The notes under the pieces were generated by a model. It saw only the letters and a program-made list of their open reading frames with translations, was not told where the DNA came from and did not search any database. Shown here in pieces: positions 16,328-26,992 of a stretch of 64,000 nucleotides of DNA. Each line of letters begins with the position of its first letter. The stretch's first letter is position 1. Position numbers and translations under genes: made by a program. The DNA is from Salipiger aestuarii (GTDB lineage Bacteria; Pseudomonadota; Alphaproteobacteria; Rhodobacterales; Rhodobacteraceae): contig NZ_QLMG01000005.1 in NCBI RefSeq assembly GCF_003259905.1, positions 1-64,000 on the forward strand, given 5' to 3'.

Positions 16328-17368
16328 TTACACCTTGCCGGATGCCGACAGCAGGATCGCCACCGGACGCGTCGTTTCGATTTCGGCCATAACGATGATG
16401 AGCGAGGCGGTCAGCGGAACCGCCAGCACCGCCCCCGCCAGCCCCCAGAGCGACGACCAGAAGGCCAGCGCCAGCAGCACCACAAAGGGCGACAGGTTGA
16501 ATGCGCGGCTCATCATGCGTGGTTCAAGGAACCCGGCCACGAACATCTGCGCCGCCGTAAGTGCCACCATGACCGTGGCCGTCAGGCCCAGCGATCCAGA
16601 TTGCGCAAGGCTCAGAAGCACCGGAAAGAACACGCCGATCATCGACCCGATATAGGGGATGTAGTTCAGCAGCCCGATCAGGATCGCCCAGAACAGCGCA
16701 AAGTCGATGCCCAGCGGCAGCATCACCGCATAGGACAACAGCCCAAGGATGATGTTCACCACCGTCTTGACCGCCAGATAATCGCCGATGCGGGTGTTGA
16801 TGCGGTCGAACAGATCGACGGTCTTGGCCTCCTTGCGGCTGTCGGCCAGCGCGATGCGCAGCTTGTTCACCATGCCCGCCCGTTCGGCCATGAAGAAGGC
16901 CGCATAAAGGATCACCACGAAGATCATGCCGCCGAATCCGCGCAGCGATGCCAGCACCGGACCGACCAGGGTGCCCAGTTCGACCTGATCGAAGGTCAGC
17001 GCGCGGATGCTGGCCCAGGTCGGCTGATCCTCGATCCCGACCATCCGCGCAAGGCGGGTGACGACCCCGTCAAGGTTGCTTTCGTAGCTGGGCAGCACGA
17101 CGGCGACCTGGGTAAAGGTCTCGACGACGTAAAAGCTGACCAGCACGACAAGCGCGATGAAGGTTAGCAGCACCAGAAGCCGCCGCAGCAGCGCGGGCAG
17201 CAGGCCGACCACCGGCAACTCTCCGAGCCGCGCGGTGAGGTTGCTGAGGATATACAGCGAAATCAGCGCCAGCATGATCGGTAACAGCACCGGCTTGCCG
17301 ATATGCAGCAGCCAGCCCAGCATGATAAGCAGGGCGACAAAATAGGCGGGTTCGCGAAACGAGATCAT
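16328..17368 (-). CDS. AI-2E family transporter (TqsA/PerM-like permease)
   Basis: 346 residues from the ATG at 17368 (MISFREPAYFVALLIMLGWL); an upstream in-frame start at 17431 has no site. About eight hydrophobic segments, with the family motif LIGLLNYIPYIGSMIGVFFPVL near residue 240 and a large extramembrane domain around residues 120-190. Members export the quorum signal AI-2 or act as sodium/proton antiporters; the substrate here is open. The gene abuts a decayed RND operon on the same strand. Confidence 0.85.
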   Translation of the reverse strand: MISFREPAYFVALLIMLGWLLHIGKPVLLPIMLALISLYILSNLTARLGELPVVGLLPALLRRLLVLLTFIALVVLVSFYVVETFTQVAVVLPSYESNLDGVVTRLARMVGIEDQPTWASIRALTFDQVELGTLVGPVLASLRGFGGMIFVVILYAAFFMAERAGMVNKLRIALADSRKEAKTVDLFDRINTRIGDYLAVKTVVNIILGLLSYAVMLPLGIDFALFWAILIGLLNYIPYIGSMIGVFFPVLLSLAQSGSLGLTATVMVALTAAQMFVAGFLEPRMMSRAFNLSPFVVLLALAFWSSLWGLAGAVLAVPLTASLIIVMAEIETTRPVAILLSASGKV

Positions 17369-17384
17369 ACCGGTGCGTTTTCCA

Positions 17385-17585
17385 TCAAGGCTTGGAACTG
17401 AGATAGAGGTGCGCGGCAGTATCGCCACCATAATCGAAAATGACCAGAACGTCGGTCACATCAAGATCTTTGCGGGCGGGGGCCGCGGCGCGAACACCGC
17501 GGGGCGGCGGGTTTTGCGGCGCTATTCCTCCGCCTTCAGAGATGAGGCCCGTCTTGGTCGCCCGCCGCGCGCCCGCCGCGTCCCA
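17385..17585. other. Gene-free remainder of the decayed region
   Basis: Together with the two pseudogenes this makes a stretch of nearly 2 kb (17369-19360) with no intact gene. Nothing recognisable lies between 17385 and 17585. Confidence 0.5.
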
Positions 17586-18660
17586 GCGGCACCGGGCCAT
17601 CGGTCGGGCGCATCCTGAGCGTATCCAGCGTGGACAGCACGCGGTCGGCTTCAGGCAGGCGCGCGCCTGAGCTGTCGACCCGCACGGTGTCCCGCGCGTC
17701 ACCGGCCGCTTTATTGCGCCAACAGCGGCGGCCAACAGCGTTTCCCAGCCATCCGATTCCAACCGCAGCTGAACCGGCTTGGCCGAAGCGGGACCCATGG
17801 TCCGACCGAGGATCGCGATCCCAGGCGGCGATGACAGCGCGTCGGTCAATTCGGCCAGCACCGGATCGCTGCCCAGCTCTGGGCGATCGCGCCGGTTTTC
17901 CCAAGGCACGACTTCCAGCTGGATCCGGCCGATCACGTCCCTGGGCGGTTGCGCTTCGCCGGTATTGGACGACAGCGCCCGTCGACGGCAAAGGAAAACG
18001 CGGTTTCGATGCCGGGATGGTCAGCACGATGGTTTCCGCGCGGCGCATCAGGGCGCCCTTTTCAGCAAGGCACAGGTTGCCGCGCGCGCATGGACGATGG
18101 CCTGTTCGGGCTCGGATTCGGTAAGAAATTCGGTGCTGTTGTTGTTTTCGCCATAATAGCCAAAGACCGCCACGACGAAAAAGATCACCGCCCCGGTGGT
18201 TCGGGGGCATGATCGGGTTGTTTGTCACCAGCGCGAACAGCCGGCGAAAGAGAGTGCGCCGATATGCGCTTTGGATGCGCTTGCGCCGGTGTTCGATGTG
18301 CGCCGCGTCCAGCGTCACCGCGGCCTTGGCGGCAAACGCCAGGAACATGCCCGGCCAGGCCGCCGCCACTGGCGCCGCGCGCATCCACCAGTGCGGCAGG
18401 GCGCGGCGCAAGGTCTTGCCCCTGGTGTGCGGCACGCGGCTGAACCGTCTCGACATAGGGGTGTATCGGGCCGCTGACCGGCGAAATTCGCTTGTCGGCG
18501 TATGCGATCATCCCGATGGCGCCGTCCTCCAGCATGCCCACCGCGAGGATCAGCCCGATCATCACGATGTTGGACATGATTATGTCCATCGCCATCTGCA
18601 ACAGGCAACTCAGCAGGAACGACGCCTGGATCGCAAAGCCCACCCGCAGCGCCGGGGCGG
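17586..18660 (-). pseudogene. Decayed RND efflux permease (AcrB type), multiple frameshifts and deletions
   Basis: Recognisable permease pieces lie in three different minus frames: a membrane segment SNIVMIGLILAVGMLEDGAI followed by YADKRISP (about 18510-18655), GMFLAFAAKAAVTLDAAHIEH and ARGNLCLAEKGALMRRAE (about 18030-18350), GRIQLEVVPWENRRDRPELG and MGPASAKPVQLRLESDGWE (17726-17936), and RLPEADRVLSTLDTLRMR (17586-17680). An intact protein needs more than 1,000 residues; about 360 codons of material remain. No piece can be read through. This is a clear remnant of an operon with the adaptor gene immediately upstream. Confidence 0.85.
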
Positions 18661-18769
18661 GGTTGAAGGCCGCCGCGTCGGGATAGACAGCCTGGACACG
18701 CATATCGCAAGCGCCCGCGCGCGCCGCTGCCCGCGCCGTGCGTGACCAACACCCGCTGACAGGCGGCTT

Positions 18770-19157
18770 TTCGGCGGCGGTCGGGTTGATCCGCGCCTCG
18801 TCCAGCTGGGCCTGTGCCAGAAGCCGGGCGGCTTCGGCCTCGGGGATGCGTGCCTCGACCCCGGGGCGCCGGGCTGCGGGTCGGACACCCCGCGCCCCGC
18901 GATTTTCGCGACACCTGCACCCCGCGCAAGGCCCGGGTCTGGCCGCGCCGCAACACCGCATCGTCGATTTCATGCGCGCTCGTCGCCATCGCCATCACGA
19001 CCGCGGCCCCGTCACGCACGGGCTTTGGGGGTGCGGTTGGCGCGTTCTGCGCGGGCGCGATGTCGCGCGCAAAGCCCCGAAGGCGGTCGCGTTCGACCAC
19101 AAGCCCGTACAGCACGGCAACGAAAACCACGGCGGTCAGGATCGAAACGAAACGCAT
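18770..19157 (-). pseudogene. Decayed RND periplasmic adaptor (MFP) gene
   Basis: The first 80 residues from the ATG at 19157 are intact: a membrane anchor MRFVSILTAVVFVAVLYGLV, then the start of the barrel domain with DDAVLRRGQTRALRGVQV. After about position 18890 the reading continues only in another frame, with the coiled-coil hairpin piece ARIPEAEAARLLAQAQLDEA. A normal adaptor has 350-400 residues; less than a third is left before permease sequence begins. It would have headed the efflux operon, divergent from the YfgM-like gene. Confidence 0.8.
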
Positions 19158-19360
19158 GGCTTGACGGGCTGTCCATGGAACTTCTGGAAAGAGGATGCCC
19201 CCTGATACGCGGGAATCGGGCGCTGCGCCCCTCGCCTTGTACCGATCAGGCTTGGCGGTCCGGCTGCCCGGGGGGCCGCATGAGGTTAAGGCACGGTGGC
19301 CTTGGCATGACGGGCCGCGGACTGTAAGGAAGGGCCAACGACGGAAAAACGAGGCCCCCC

Positions 19361-20017
19361 GTGAGCAACCCGGACAGTTTCATCGACGAGGTGACCGAAG
19401 AGGTCCGCCGCGACAGGCTTTTTGCGCTGATGCGGCGCTACGGCTGGATCGCCATCGTCGCGGTCATCGCCCTGGTCGGCGGTGCGGCATGGCACGAATA
19501 CGCGCAGGCGCAGGACCGGGCAGCGGCGCGGGCGCTGGGCGGCGAGGTGCTGGCGGCGCTGGACGGCGAGACCGCGCAGGCGCGCAGTGACGCGCTTGCG
19601 GCGATCGACGCGCCCACGCCCGAATCCGGCGCCATCGTCGCCATGCTGCTGGCGTCCGAGGCCGCGCAGGCCGGGGCCCCGGATACCGCGGCGCAGGCGC
19701 TTGAGTCGGTCACCGTCGATGGCGACCTGCCCGAAATCTACCGCGAGATCGCCATCTGGAAGGCGATGACCCTGCAAGACAGCCCGCTTGGCACCGACGA
19801 TCGCCGCGCCGGGCTGGAAGGGCTGGCGATTCCGGGCAAGCCCCTGCGGTTGCTGGCCGAAGAACAGTTGGCGCTGCTGGATATCGAAACCGGCGACACC
19901 GAGGGCGCGCTCGACCGGCTGCGCCGGATCGTCGAGGATTCCGAAACCACCGCGGGCTTGCGCCAGCGTGCGTCTCAGTTGATTGTGGCGCTGGGCGGCT
20001 CGCTCGATGCCGGGTAA
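19361..20017 (+). CDS. YfgM-like tetratricopeptide ancillary envelope protein
   Basis: 218 residues with a GTG start at 19361 (weak upstream site). The N-terminus DSFIDEVTEEVRRDRLFALM is cytoplasmic and is followed by one membrane helix (YGWIAIVAVIALVGGAAW, about residues 27-45) and a periplasmic helical-repeat domain. YfgM in E. coli works with the PpiD/SecYEG translocon and is encoded next to bamB, as here. In Rhodobacteraceae the gene-bamB-der order is common. The function is inferred from context and topology. Confidence 0.8.
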   Translation: MSNPDSFIDEVTEEVRRDRLFALMRRYGWIAIVAVIALVGGAAWHEYAQAQDRAAARALGGEVLAALDGETAQARSDALAAIDAPTPESGAIVAMLLASEAAQAGAPDTAAQALESVTVDGDLPEIYREIAIWKAMTLQDSPLGTDDRRAGLEGLAIPGKPLRLLAEEQLALLDIETGDTEGALDRLRRIVEDSETTAGLRQRASQLIVALGGSLDAG

Positions 20018-20081
20018 GAGGGCACGCTCGAGGCCGGGTGAACCGGCGCGAACCAGGCAGGAACGGCAGGGGGCAGGTGTT

Positions 20082-21407
20082 TTGCGTATCACGATGATTT
20101 CGGCGGGGCTCGTCGGCCTCATGGTGCTGTCCGCGTGCGAAGAGCAGGAACCGATCCTTCAGGGCGAACGGTTCGGCACGCGCGAAGTGCTTGAGGCAGG
20201 CGACCCCGACGCGGGCACGCGCGTCAACAGCGCCCGTCCGGCGGCGGTCCCGGCGGCGGTCGCGAACGCGGACTGGGCGCAAAGCCCGGTGTCGCCGTTC
20301 ACGCGCGTCGGCAATGCCGCCTTCAGCCGCGCGCCGCAACTCGCATTTGCGGTGAACATCGGCACGGGTGACGGCAGACGCAGGCGGCTGAACGTCGATC
20401 CCGTTGTGGGCGGCGGTCGGGTTTATGTGATGGATGCGGCCCATGTGGTCAGCGCCGTCAGCCCCACGGGCCAGGTGCTGTGGCGCAAGGAGATGACCCC
20501 GATCCGCGACACCGCCGAACAGGCGCAGGGCGGTGGACTGGCGTTCGATGCGGGGCGGTTGTACGTCACCTCGGGGTTTGGGCGCATCGCGGCACTGGAC
20601 GCGGCGACCGGCGCGGAAATCTGGGTACAGCGCTTGGGCAACACCGCCACCGGCGCGCCGACCGTGGCGGGCGGGCTGGTTTACCTGACCTCGGGCGACG
20701 AACGGGGCTGGGCGCTGGAGGCGGACACGGGCCGCATCCGCTGGGACAGCACCGGGCTTGGCGATGTCAACAACGTGGCGGGCGCCCCGGCGCCGGCGGT
20801 ATCCGACGACCTTGTTATTTTCGCCTATGGCACCGGCGGCGTGCAGGCGCTGTTCCGCGAGGGAGGCTTGCGCCGTTGGTCTGCGGATGTGGTCGGCACG
20901 CGGCAGGGCTCGGCGCTGGCGTCGATCACCGACATCACCGGCGGGCCGGTGATCTTTGGCGACAAGGTGTTCGTGGGCAACCATTCGGGCCGTGTGGTCG
21001 GCTTTCACCTGGGCAGCGGCGAACGGATCTGGACGGCACGGATGGGCGCGCTGGGCCCGGTCTGGCCCACGGCGGATTCGGTGTACCTGATTTCCGATCT
21101 CAATCGCCTCGTGCGGTTGGATGCCGGGACGGGCGAACAGATCTGGTCGGTCGACCTGCCGGGCTACGAGAACGTGCGCAAACCGCAGAAACGTCGCGAC
21201 AGCGCCTATGCCCATTACGGCCCGGTCATCGCGGGCGGACGACTGGTCGTGCCGTCGTCGGACGGGCTCCTGCGCAGTTTCGATCCCGTGAACGGCGCGC
21301 TGCTGTCGGCCGTGGCGATCCCCGGCGGCGCAACCACCGCACCCGCCATCGCGGGGGGCACGCTGTTCGTGCTCGGCAAGTCGGGACAACTGCTCGGCTA
21401 CCGCTGA
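20082..21407 (+). CDS. bamB: Outer membrane assembly lipoprotein BamB
   Basis: 441 residues if translation begins at the TTG at 20082, preceded by GGGGCAGG; this gives MRITMISAGLVGLMVLSAC, with a positive charge before the hydrophobic core and lipobox LSAC. The ATG at 20094 would drop that charge. The rest is an eight-bladed PQQ-like beta-propeller (GRVYVMDAAHVVSAVSPTGQ, GRIAALDAATGAEIWVQRLG, VRLDAGTGEQIWSVDLPG). BamB is the scaffold of the BAM complex that inserts outer-membrane barrels. It sits between the YfgM-like gene and der. Confidence 0.9.
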   Translation: MRITMISAGLVGLMVLSACEEQEPILQGERFGTREVLEAGDPDAGTRVNSARPAAVPAAVANADWAQSPVSPFTRVGNAAFSRAPQLAFAVNIGTGDGRRRRLNVDPVVGGGRVYVMDAAHVVSAVSPTGQVLWRKEMTPIRDTAEQAQGGGLAFDAGRLYVTSGFGRIAALDAATGAEIWVQRLGNTATGAPTVAGGLVYLTSGDERGWALEADTGRIRWDSTGLGDVNNVAGAPAPAVSDDLVIFAYGTGGVQALFREGGLRRWSADVVGTRQGSALASITDITGGPVIFGDKVFVGNHSGRVVGFHLGSGERIWTARMGALGPVWPTADSVYLISDLNRLVRLDAGTGEQIWSVDLPGYENVRKPQKRRDSAYAHYGPVIAGGRLVVPSSDGLLRSFDPVNGALLSAVAIPGGATTAPAIAGGTLFVLGKSGQLLGYR

Positions 21408-21412
21408 ACGTC

Positions 21413-21437
21413 TGCGCCCCCTTTCGCGGGGGGCGCA
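21413..21437. terminator. GC-rich stem-loop between bamB and der
   Basis: TGCGCCCCC and GGGGGCGCA, nine-base arms with a seven-base loop, in the 70 bases between bamB and der. There is no T-run, so it is perhaps a pause or RNA-stability element. Confidence 0.3.
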
Positions 21438-21477
21438 AATGCGCTACTGGGGCGGCTTGTGATCCAGGGTGCCTGAC

Positions 21478-22929
21478 ATGACCTTCTCTCTCGCCATCGT
21501 GGGGCGCCCGAACGTGGGCAAGTCCACGCTTTTCAATCGCCTTGTCGGCAAGCGCCTGGCGCTGGTCGATGACCAGCCCGGTGTGACGCGCGATCTGCGC
21601 GAGGGCGAGGGCAAACTGGGCGACCTGCGCTTTACCGTGATCGACACCGCGGGCCTTGAAGATGCCACCGACGACAGCCTGCCCGGACGGATGCGCCGCC
21701 TGACCGAACGCGGCGTCGACATGGCCGACATTTGCCTGTTCCTGATCGACGCGCGCGCTGGTGTGACCCCTACGGATGAAATCCTGGCCGAGATCCTGCG
21801 CAAGCGGGCCAAGCACGTCATCCTTGCGGCCAACAAGGCCGAAGGCTCGGCCGCCGAAGCCGGCGTGCTCGAAGCCTACGGGCTGGGCCTGGGCGAGCCG
21901 CTGCGCCTGTCCGCCGAACACGGCGAGGGGATGCCGGATCTCTACGGCATCCTGCAACCGCTCGCGGATCAATTCGCCGAGCGTGCCGCCGCAGAGGCCC
22001 CGGAAACCGATATCGACCTGTCCGACGACGACGACATGGACAGCCCGCTGCCCAAGATCACCGCAGCGCGCCCGATGCAGATCGCCGTGGTGGGGCGCCC
22101 CAACGCGGGCAAATCGACGCTGATCAACAAGATCATGGGCGAGGACCGCCTGCTCACCGGCCCCGAAGCCGGCATCACCCGCGATGCCATCTCGGTGCGC
22201 ATCGACTGGGAAGATACCCCGATGCGGATCTTTGACACCGCCGGCATGCGCAAAAAGGCCAAGGTGCAGGAAAAGCTGGAAAAGCTGTCCGTGTCCGATG
22301 GTCTGCGCGCGGTGAAATTCGCCGAGGTGGTGGTGGTTCTGCTGGACGCGGCGATCCCGTTCGAACAACAGGATCTGCGCATCGCCGACCTTGCCGAACG
22401 CGAGGGGCGCGCAGTAGTTGTCGCCGTCAACAAGTGGGACGTCGAAGAGCACAAACAGGAAAAGCTGCGCGACCTGAAAGAAGCCTTCGACCGGCTGCTG
22501 CCGCAGTTGCGCGGCGCGCCGCTGGTGACCGTTTCGGCCAAGACGGGCCGGGGGCTGGACCGGCTGAACGCCGCGATCGTCAAGGCATGGGAAACCTGGA
22601 ATCGCCGGGTGACCACGGGGCAGTTGAACCGCTGGCTGGAAGGCATGATCTCCTCTCATCCCCCGCCCGCGCCGCAGGGCAAGCGGATCAAGTTGCGCTA
22701 CATGACACAGGCGAAAACGCGCCCGCCCGCCTTCGTGGTGAAATGCTCGCACCCCGACAAGATGCCGGAAAGCTATTCGCGTTATCTTGTCAACGGCTTG
22801 CGCGAAAGCTTTGACATGCAGGGCACGCCGATCCGGCTATATATGCGCGGCGGGGCGGACAAGAATCCATACAAGGGCCGCCGTGAAAAGAACGCAGGCG
22901 CGCTGAAGAAACACCTCGGAAAACGCTGA
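21478..22929 (+). CDS. der: Ribosome-assembly GTPase Der (EngA)
   Basis: 483 residues, ATG at 21478 ([19 protein letters not shown]). Two tandem GTPase domains: first with [14 protein letters not shown] and NKAE; second with GRPNAGKS near residue 206, [12 protein letters not shown] and NKWD. A C-terminal KH-like domain ([17 protein letters not shown]) follows. An acidic linker ([17 protein letters not shown]) separates the G domains and is longer than in E. coli. Der is essential for 50S ribosomal subunit maturation. Confidence 0.95.
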   Translation: MTFSLAIVGRPNVGKSTLFNRLVGKRLALVDDQPGVTRDLREGEGKLGDLRFTVIDTAGLEDATDDSLPGRMRRLTERGVDMADICLFLIDARAGVTPTDEILAEILRKRAKHVILAANKAEGSAAEAGVLEAYGLGLGEPLRLSAEHGEGMPDLYGILQPLADQFAERAAAEAPETDIDLSDDDDMDSPLPKITAARPMQIAVVGRPNAGKSTLINKIMGEDRLLTGPEAGITRDAISVRIDWEDTPMRIFDTAGMRKKAKVQEKLEKLSVSDGLRAVKFAEVVVVLLDAAIPFEQQDLRIADLAEREGRAVVVAVNKWDVEEHKQEKLRDLKEAFDRLLPQLRGAPLVTVSAKTGRGLDRLNAAIVKAWETWNRRVTTGQLNRWLEGMISSHPPPAPQGKRIKLRYMTQAKTRPPAFVVKCSHPDKMPESYSRYLVNGLRESFDMQGTPIRLYMRGGADKNPYKGRREKNAGALKKHLGKR

Positions 22930-22960
22930 GACGCGGCGCTGGACTGTCTCGTCGCAACAC

Positions 22961-22974
22961 GGGGGCCGGCCCCC
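22961..22974. terminator. GGGGGCC/GGCCCCC palindrome after der
   Basis: A 14-base perfect palindrome 32 bases after der. With the adjacent long hairpin it marks the convergent der-metH boundary. No T-run. Confidence 0.3.
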
Positions 22975-22978
22975 GCAC

Positions 22979-23043
22979 CCCCGGAGTTCAAGGGCAAGAT
23001 GAAGGGGCGGGTTGCGCTTCATCTTGCCAGGTAAACTCCGGGG
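22979..23043. repeat. Paired inverted copies of a 27-base dispersed element (REP-like hairpin)
   Basis: Left copy 22979-23004 and inverted right copy 23017-23043 pair through GGCAAGATGAAG (12 bp) and CCCCGGAGTT (10 bp), with a small internal loop and a 12-base apical loop. The right copy, read on the minus strand, matches the single element at 56914-56940 in 26 of 27 bases. Both sit between convergent genes. Confidence 0.75.
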
Positions 23044-23077
23044 TGAATTGGCCGTCAGGCCAAGAGGGGCTGGCCCC

Positions 23078-26000
23078 TTATTCGGCGGCCACGGCCTTGG
23101 TCGGAACGTAGTTCAGGATCGGGGCCAGCCAGCGTTCGGCATCAGTCAGAGACATGCCTTTGCGCGCGGCGTAATCTTCGACCTGATCGCGTTCGACGCG
23201 CGCCACACCGAAGTAGTAGCTGTCGGGGTGGCCGATATAGAGCCCCGAGACTGACGATCCCGGCCACATCGCAAAACTTTCGGTCAGTTCGACGCCGGTG
23301 GCTTCGGTCGCGCCGAGCAGGTCGAAGAGCGTTCGTTTTTCGGTGTGATCCGGCTGTGCGGGGTAGCCTGGCGCGGGCCGGATGCCGTCGTATTTTTCGG
23401 CGATAAGATCGGCCGGGCTAAGCGATTCGTCGGGCGCGTAGCCCCAGAGTTCGCGTCGTACCTTTTCATGCATCCGTTCGGCCAGCGCCTCGGCAAAGCG
23501 GTCGGCGAGCGCTTTGACCATGATCGCGGCGTAGTCGTCGTTTTCCGCCTCGAACCGTTTGGCGATGGTTTCTTCTTCCGCGCCTGCGGTCACGACAAAG
23601 CCGCCGACGTAGTCGGGTTTGCCGATGGGGGCGACGAAATCGGACAGCGCAACGTTGGGACGGCCATCGCGTTTGGCGGTCTGCTGGCGCAGAGTGTGCA
23701 GCGTGGCCAGCGGCATGCTGCGCGTCTCGTCGGTGAAAACTGCGATGTCGTCGCCGGTGGCATTGGCGGGCCAGAACCCGACGACCGCCCTAGGGGTGAA
23801 CAATTTTTCGGCGATGATCTGATTGAGCATGGCCTGCGCGTCGGCAAACAGGGCGCGGGCGGCCTCCCCCTGCTTTTCATCGTTCAGGATCTTGGGATAG
23901 ATGCCTTTCAGCTCCCACGTCTGGAAAAACGGCGTCCAGTCGATGTAGTCGGCCAGCTCGGCCAGATCCCAATCCGCCAGCGTCTTGTTGCCAAGGAAGG
24001 ACGGCGCGGGCGCATGGTTGCCGAAGTCGAGCTTTAGCGCGTTGTCGCGGGCCTGTTCGACGCTAATGCGCTTTTTCGCCAGTTCGGCGCGGGCGTGTTT
24101 CTGCGCCACATCGGCGTATTCGCCCCGAATATTGGCGACATAGCCCGGCTTTTGCGTCGGCGAGAGCAATGAGCTGACCACACCGACAGCGCGGCTGGCA
24201 TCGGTGACATAGACCGCCTGACCCTTGCCGTAGCGCGGGTGGATCTTGACCGCCGTGTGCACGCGCGAGGTGGTCGCGCCGCCGATCAGCAACGGGATGT
24301 CAAAGCCGGTACGTTCCATTTCCGACGCCACATGCACCATTTCGTCCAGCGACGGCGTGATAAGACCCGACAGGCCGATCACGTCGACGCCTTCGGCCCT
24401 GGCGGTGGCAAGGATCTTTTCGGCGGGAACCATCACGCCGAGGTCGATGATCTCGTAGTTGTTGCAGGCCAGCACAACGCCGACGATGTTCTTGCCGATG
24501 TCATGCACGTCACCTTTGACCGTGGCCATGAGCACCTTGCCCGCACTTTCGCGTCCGCTGCCGCCGTTCAGGCGCTTTTCTTCTTCCATGTAGGGCAGCA
24601 GCAGGGCGACGGCCTGTTTCATCACGCGGGCGGATTTCACCACTTGCGGCAGGAACATCTTGCCCGCGCCGAACAGGTCGCCGACGACGTTCATGCCGGC
24701 CATCAGCGGGCCTTCGATGACATGCAGGGGGCGGTCGGCTTGCAGGCGCGCCTCTTCGGTGTCGGCGTCGATATATTCGGTGATGCCGTTGACGAGCGCG
24801 TGCTCCATGCGCTTTTCCACCGGCAGTTCGCGCCAGGACAGATCTTTTTCGCGGCCCTTGGCGCCGTCCTTGCCGCGATAGCGTTCGGCGATGTCCAGCA
24901 GGTTTTCGGTGGGCGTGCCGCTTGCGGGGGTGCGGTTCAGCACCACGTCTTCGCAGGCTTCGCGCAGGTCGGCGTCGATCTGGTCATAGACCGCAAGTTG
25001 CCCTGCGTTGACGATGCCCATGTCCATGCCGTTCTGGATCGCATGGTACAGGAACACAGCGTGCATTGCTTCGCGCACGGGTTCGTTGCCGCGAAACGAG
25101 AACGACAGGTTCGACACGCCGCCCGAGATATGCACATGCGGGCAATCGGTGGTGATGCGGCGGGTGGCTTCGATGAAATCGACGCCGTAATTGTCGTGTT
25201 CCTCGATGCCGGTGGCGACGGCGAACACGTTGGGATCGAAGATGATGTCTTCGGGCGGAAATCCGACCTGTTCGGTCAGCAGCTTGTAGGCGCGCGTGCA
25301 GATTTCGACCTTGCGGTCCTCGGTATCAGCCTGGCCCTTTTCATCGAATGCCATGACGATGACGGCGGCACCGTAGCGGCGGCACAGGGTGGCCTGATGC
25401 AGGAACGCCTCTTCGCCTTCCTTCATCGAGATGGAATTGACCACCGACTTGCCCTGAACGCATTTCAGCCCGGCCTCGATGATCTCCCATTTGGAACTGT
25501 CGATCATGATCGGCACGCGGGCGATGTCGGGTTCGGCGGCGATGAGGTTCAGAAACTCGACCATTGCCTGTTTGGAATCGATCAGGCCTTCGTCCATGTT
25601 GATGTCGATGATCTGCGCGCCGTTTTCCACCTGATCGCGGGCGACATCCAGCGCGGCGGCGTAATCGGCGTTGGTGACAAGCTTGCGGAACCGGGCCGAG
25701 CCGGTGACGTTGGTGCGTTCGCCTACATTGACGAACGGAATATCGCTGGTCAGCGTGAACGGTTCCAGCCCTGAAAGCCCCATCAGCGGCTTGTGGGCGG
25801 GAATGGCGCGGGGGGCGTGGCCTTCTACCGCCTTCGCGACGGCGGCGATATGGTCATAGGTCGACCCGCAGCATCCGCCGACCACGTTCAGCAGGCCTTC
25901 GCGCGCGAAGCCTGCGATCAGGTCGGCCATCTCTTCGGGGGTCTGGTCGTATTCGCCCATCTCGTTGGGCAGGCCCGCGTTGGGGTAGGCGCAGGTCAGC

Positions 26001-26848
26001 GTATCCGCCACGCCCGAGATTTCGGCCAGGTGCGGCCGCATCGCGTCGGCCCCCAGCGCGCAGTTCAACCCGATGGTCCAGGGCTGGGCGTGACGCACCG
26101 AATGCCAGAATGCGGTCGGGGTCTGCCCGGACAGCGTGCGCCCCGAAAGATCGGTGATGGTGCCCGAGATCATCACCGGCAGGCGCGTTCCGGTCTGTTC
26201 GAACACCTCTTCGCAGGCAAAGATCGCGGCCTTGGCGTTGAGCGTGTCGAAGATCGTTTCGATCAGCACGATGTCGATGCCGCCCTCGATCAGGCCGTGC
26301 AACTGCTCGGCATAGGCGGCGCGCAGGTCGTCGAAGCTGACAGCGCGGTAGCCGGGATTGTTCACATCTGGTGAAATCGACGCGGTGCGGTTGGTCGGCC
26401 CAAGCGCGCCGGCGACGAAACGGGCGCGCCCGTCGGTCGCCTCGGCCCGGTCCATCGCCTTGCGGGCGATGCGCGCGCCCGCGACGTTCAGATCATGCAC
26501 CGCTCCCTGCATGTCGTAATCGGCCTGCGCGATGGTGGTCGATGAAAACGTGTTGGTTTCCACGATGTCGGCACCCGCCATCGCATAAAGATAGTGGATT
26601 TCCTCGACCTTGTCGGGCGCGGTCAGGTTGAGGATGTCGTTGTTGCCCTGCTGCGGCTTGTCGCTGGCATGGGGCAGGTGGCACGAACAGGCCCCGCCGC
26701 CGCAGCCCTGAAAATCGCCCTCGGCCAGCCCAAGCTGCTGAATCTGCGTTCCCATCGCGCCATCCAGGATCAGGATACGATCGCTCGCGGCCTTTTCAAG
26801 CTGGTCAAATACGGAAGAACGGACTGGGGCGGTACGGGTCATGGACAT
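23078..26848 (-). CDS. metH: Cobalamin-dependent methionine synthase MetH, full length
   Basis: 1,256 residues, ATG at 26848 after AAGGAT. Makes methionine from homocysteine and methyltetrahydrofolate via methylcobalamin. Domains in order: homocysteine-binding with zinc ligands C263 ([11 protein letters not shown]) and C326-C327 (GGCCGST); pterin-binding ([19 protein letters not shown]); cobalamin cap and Rossmann domain with the base-off histidine motif [14 protein letters not shown]; and the C-terminal reactivation domain ([20 protein letters not shown]). Many alphaproteobacteria, including some relatives, have MetH without the reactivation domain, so its presence is informative. Paired TGAA/TTCA sites lie upstream. 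Confidence 0.97.
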   Translation of the reverse strand: MSMTRTAPVRSSVFDQLEKAASDRILILDGAMGTQIQQLGLAEGDFQGCGGGACSCHLPHASDKPQQGNNDILNLTAPDKVEEIHYLYAMAGADIVETNTFSSTTIAQADYDMQGAVHDLNVAGARIARKAMDRAEATDGRARFVAGALGPTNRTASISPDVNNPGYRAVSFDDLRAAYAEQLHGLIEGGIDIVLIETIFDTLNAKAAIFACEEVFEQTGTRLPVMISGTITDLSGRTLSGQTPTAFWHSVRHAQPWTIGLNCALGADAMRPHLAEISGVADTLTCAYPNAGLPNEMGEYDQTPEEMADLIAGFAREGLLNVVGGCCGSTYDHIAAVAKAVEGHAPRAIPAHKPLMGLSGLEPFTLTSDIPFVNVGERTNVTGSARFRKLVTNADYAAALDVARDQVENGAQIIDINMDEGLIDSKQAMVEFLNLIAAEPDIARVPIMIDSSKWEIIEAGLKCVQGKSVVNSISMKEGEEAFLHQATLCRRYGAAVIVMAFDEKGQADTEDRKVEICTRAYKLLTEQVGFPPEDIIFDPNVFAVATGIEEHDNYGVDFIEATRRITTDCPHVHISGGVSNLSFSFRGNEPVREAMHAVFLYHAIQNGMDMGIVNAGQLAVYDQIDADLREACEDVVLNRTPASGTPTENLLDIAERYRGKDGAKGREKDLSWRELPVEKRMEHALVNGITEYIDADTEEARLQADRPLHVIEGPLMAGMNVVGDLFGAGKMFLPQVVKSARVMKQAVALLLPYMEEEKRLNGGSGRESAGKVLMATVKGDVHDIGKNIVGVVLACNNYEIIDLGVMVPAEKILATARAEGVDVIGLSGLITPSLDEMVHVASEMERTGFDIPLLIGGATTSRVHTAVKIHPRYGKGQAVYVTDASRAVGVVSSLLSPTQKPGYVANIRGEYADVAQKHARAELAKKRISVEQARDNALKLDFGNHAPAPSFLGNKTLADWDLAELADYIDWTPFFQTWELKGIYPKILNDEKQGEAARALFADAQAMLNQIIAEKLFTPRAVVGFWPANATGDDIAVFTDETRSMPLATLHTLRQQTAKRDGRPNVALSDFVAPIGKPDYVGGFVVTAGAEEETIAKRFEAENDDYAAIMVKALADRFAEALAERMHEKVRRELWGYAPDESLSPADLIAEKYDGIRPAPGYPAQPDHTEKRTLFDLLGATEATGVELTESFAMWPGSSVSGLYIGHPDSYYFGVARVERDQVEDYAARKGMSLTDAERWLAPILNYVPTKAVAAE

Positions 26849-26888
26849 ATCCTTACGGGCTTTGGGGTCATGTATGCCTCTGGGGCGA

Positions 26889-26933
26889 TGAAATCCAATT
26901 CATATTGAACAAGGAGATCATGAAATCTGTTCA
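26889..26933. promoter_or_regulatory. Two TGAA-N5/6-TTCA sites upstream of metH (candidate MetR boxes)
   Basis: TGAAATCCAATTCA (26889-26902) and TGAAATCTGTTCA (26921-26933) begin 32 bases apart, about three helical turns. The MetR consensus is TGAA-N5-TTCA; the second site fits exactly and the first has N6. The region lies between metH and phoA, which are divergent. Confidence 0.5.
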
Positions 26934-26971
26934 CATCCGACCGCGCCGGATCTCATGGGAACTTCGCAGAA

Positions 26972-26992
26972 ACGTCACGGGATCGTTACATT
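26972..26992 (+). promoter_or_regulatory. Candidate Pho box upstream of alkaline phosphatase
   Basis: ACGTCAC and CGTTACAT form half-sites with 11-base periodicity, resembling two CTGTCAT repeats of a PhoB site, 80-100 bases before phoA. The match is imperfect. Confidence 0.4.

Noticed and set aside
19710-22752. Two long minus-strand frames opposite bamB and der
   Set aside because: Shadows of strongly conserved genes with no features of their own.
24239-25774. 511-codon open frame antisense to metH
   Set aside because: Shadow frame; low-complexity Asp/His/Gly composition and no ribosome-binding site.
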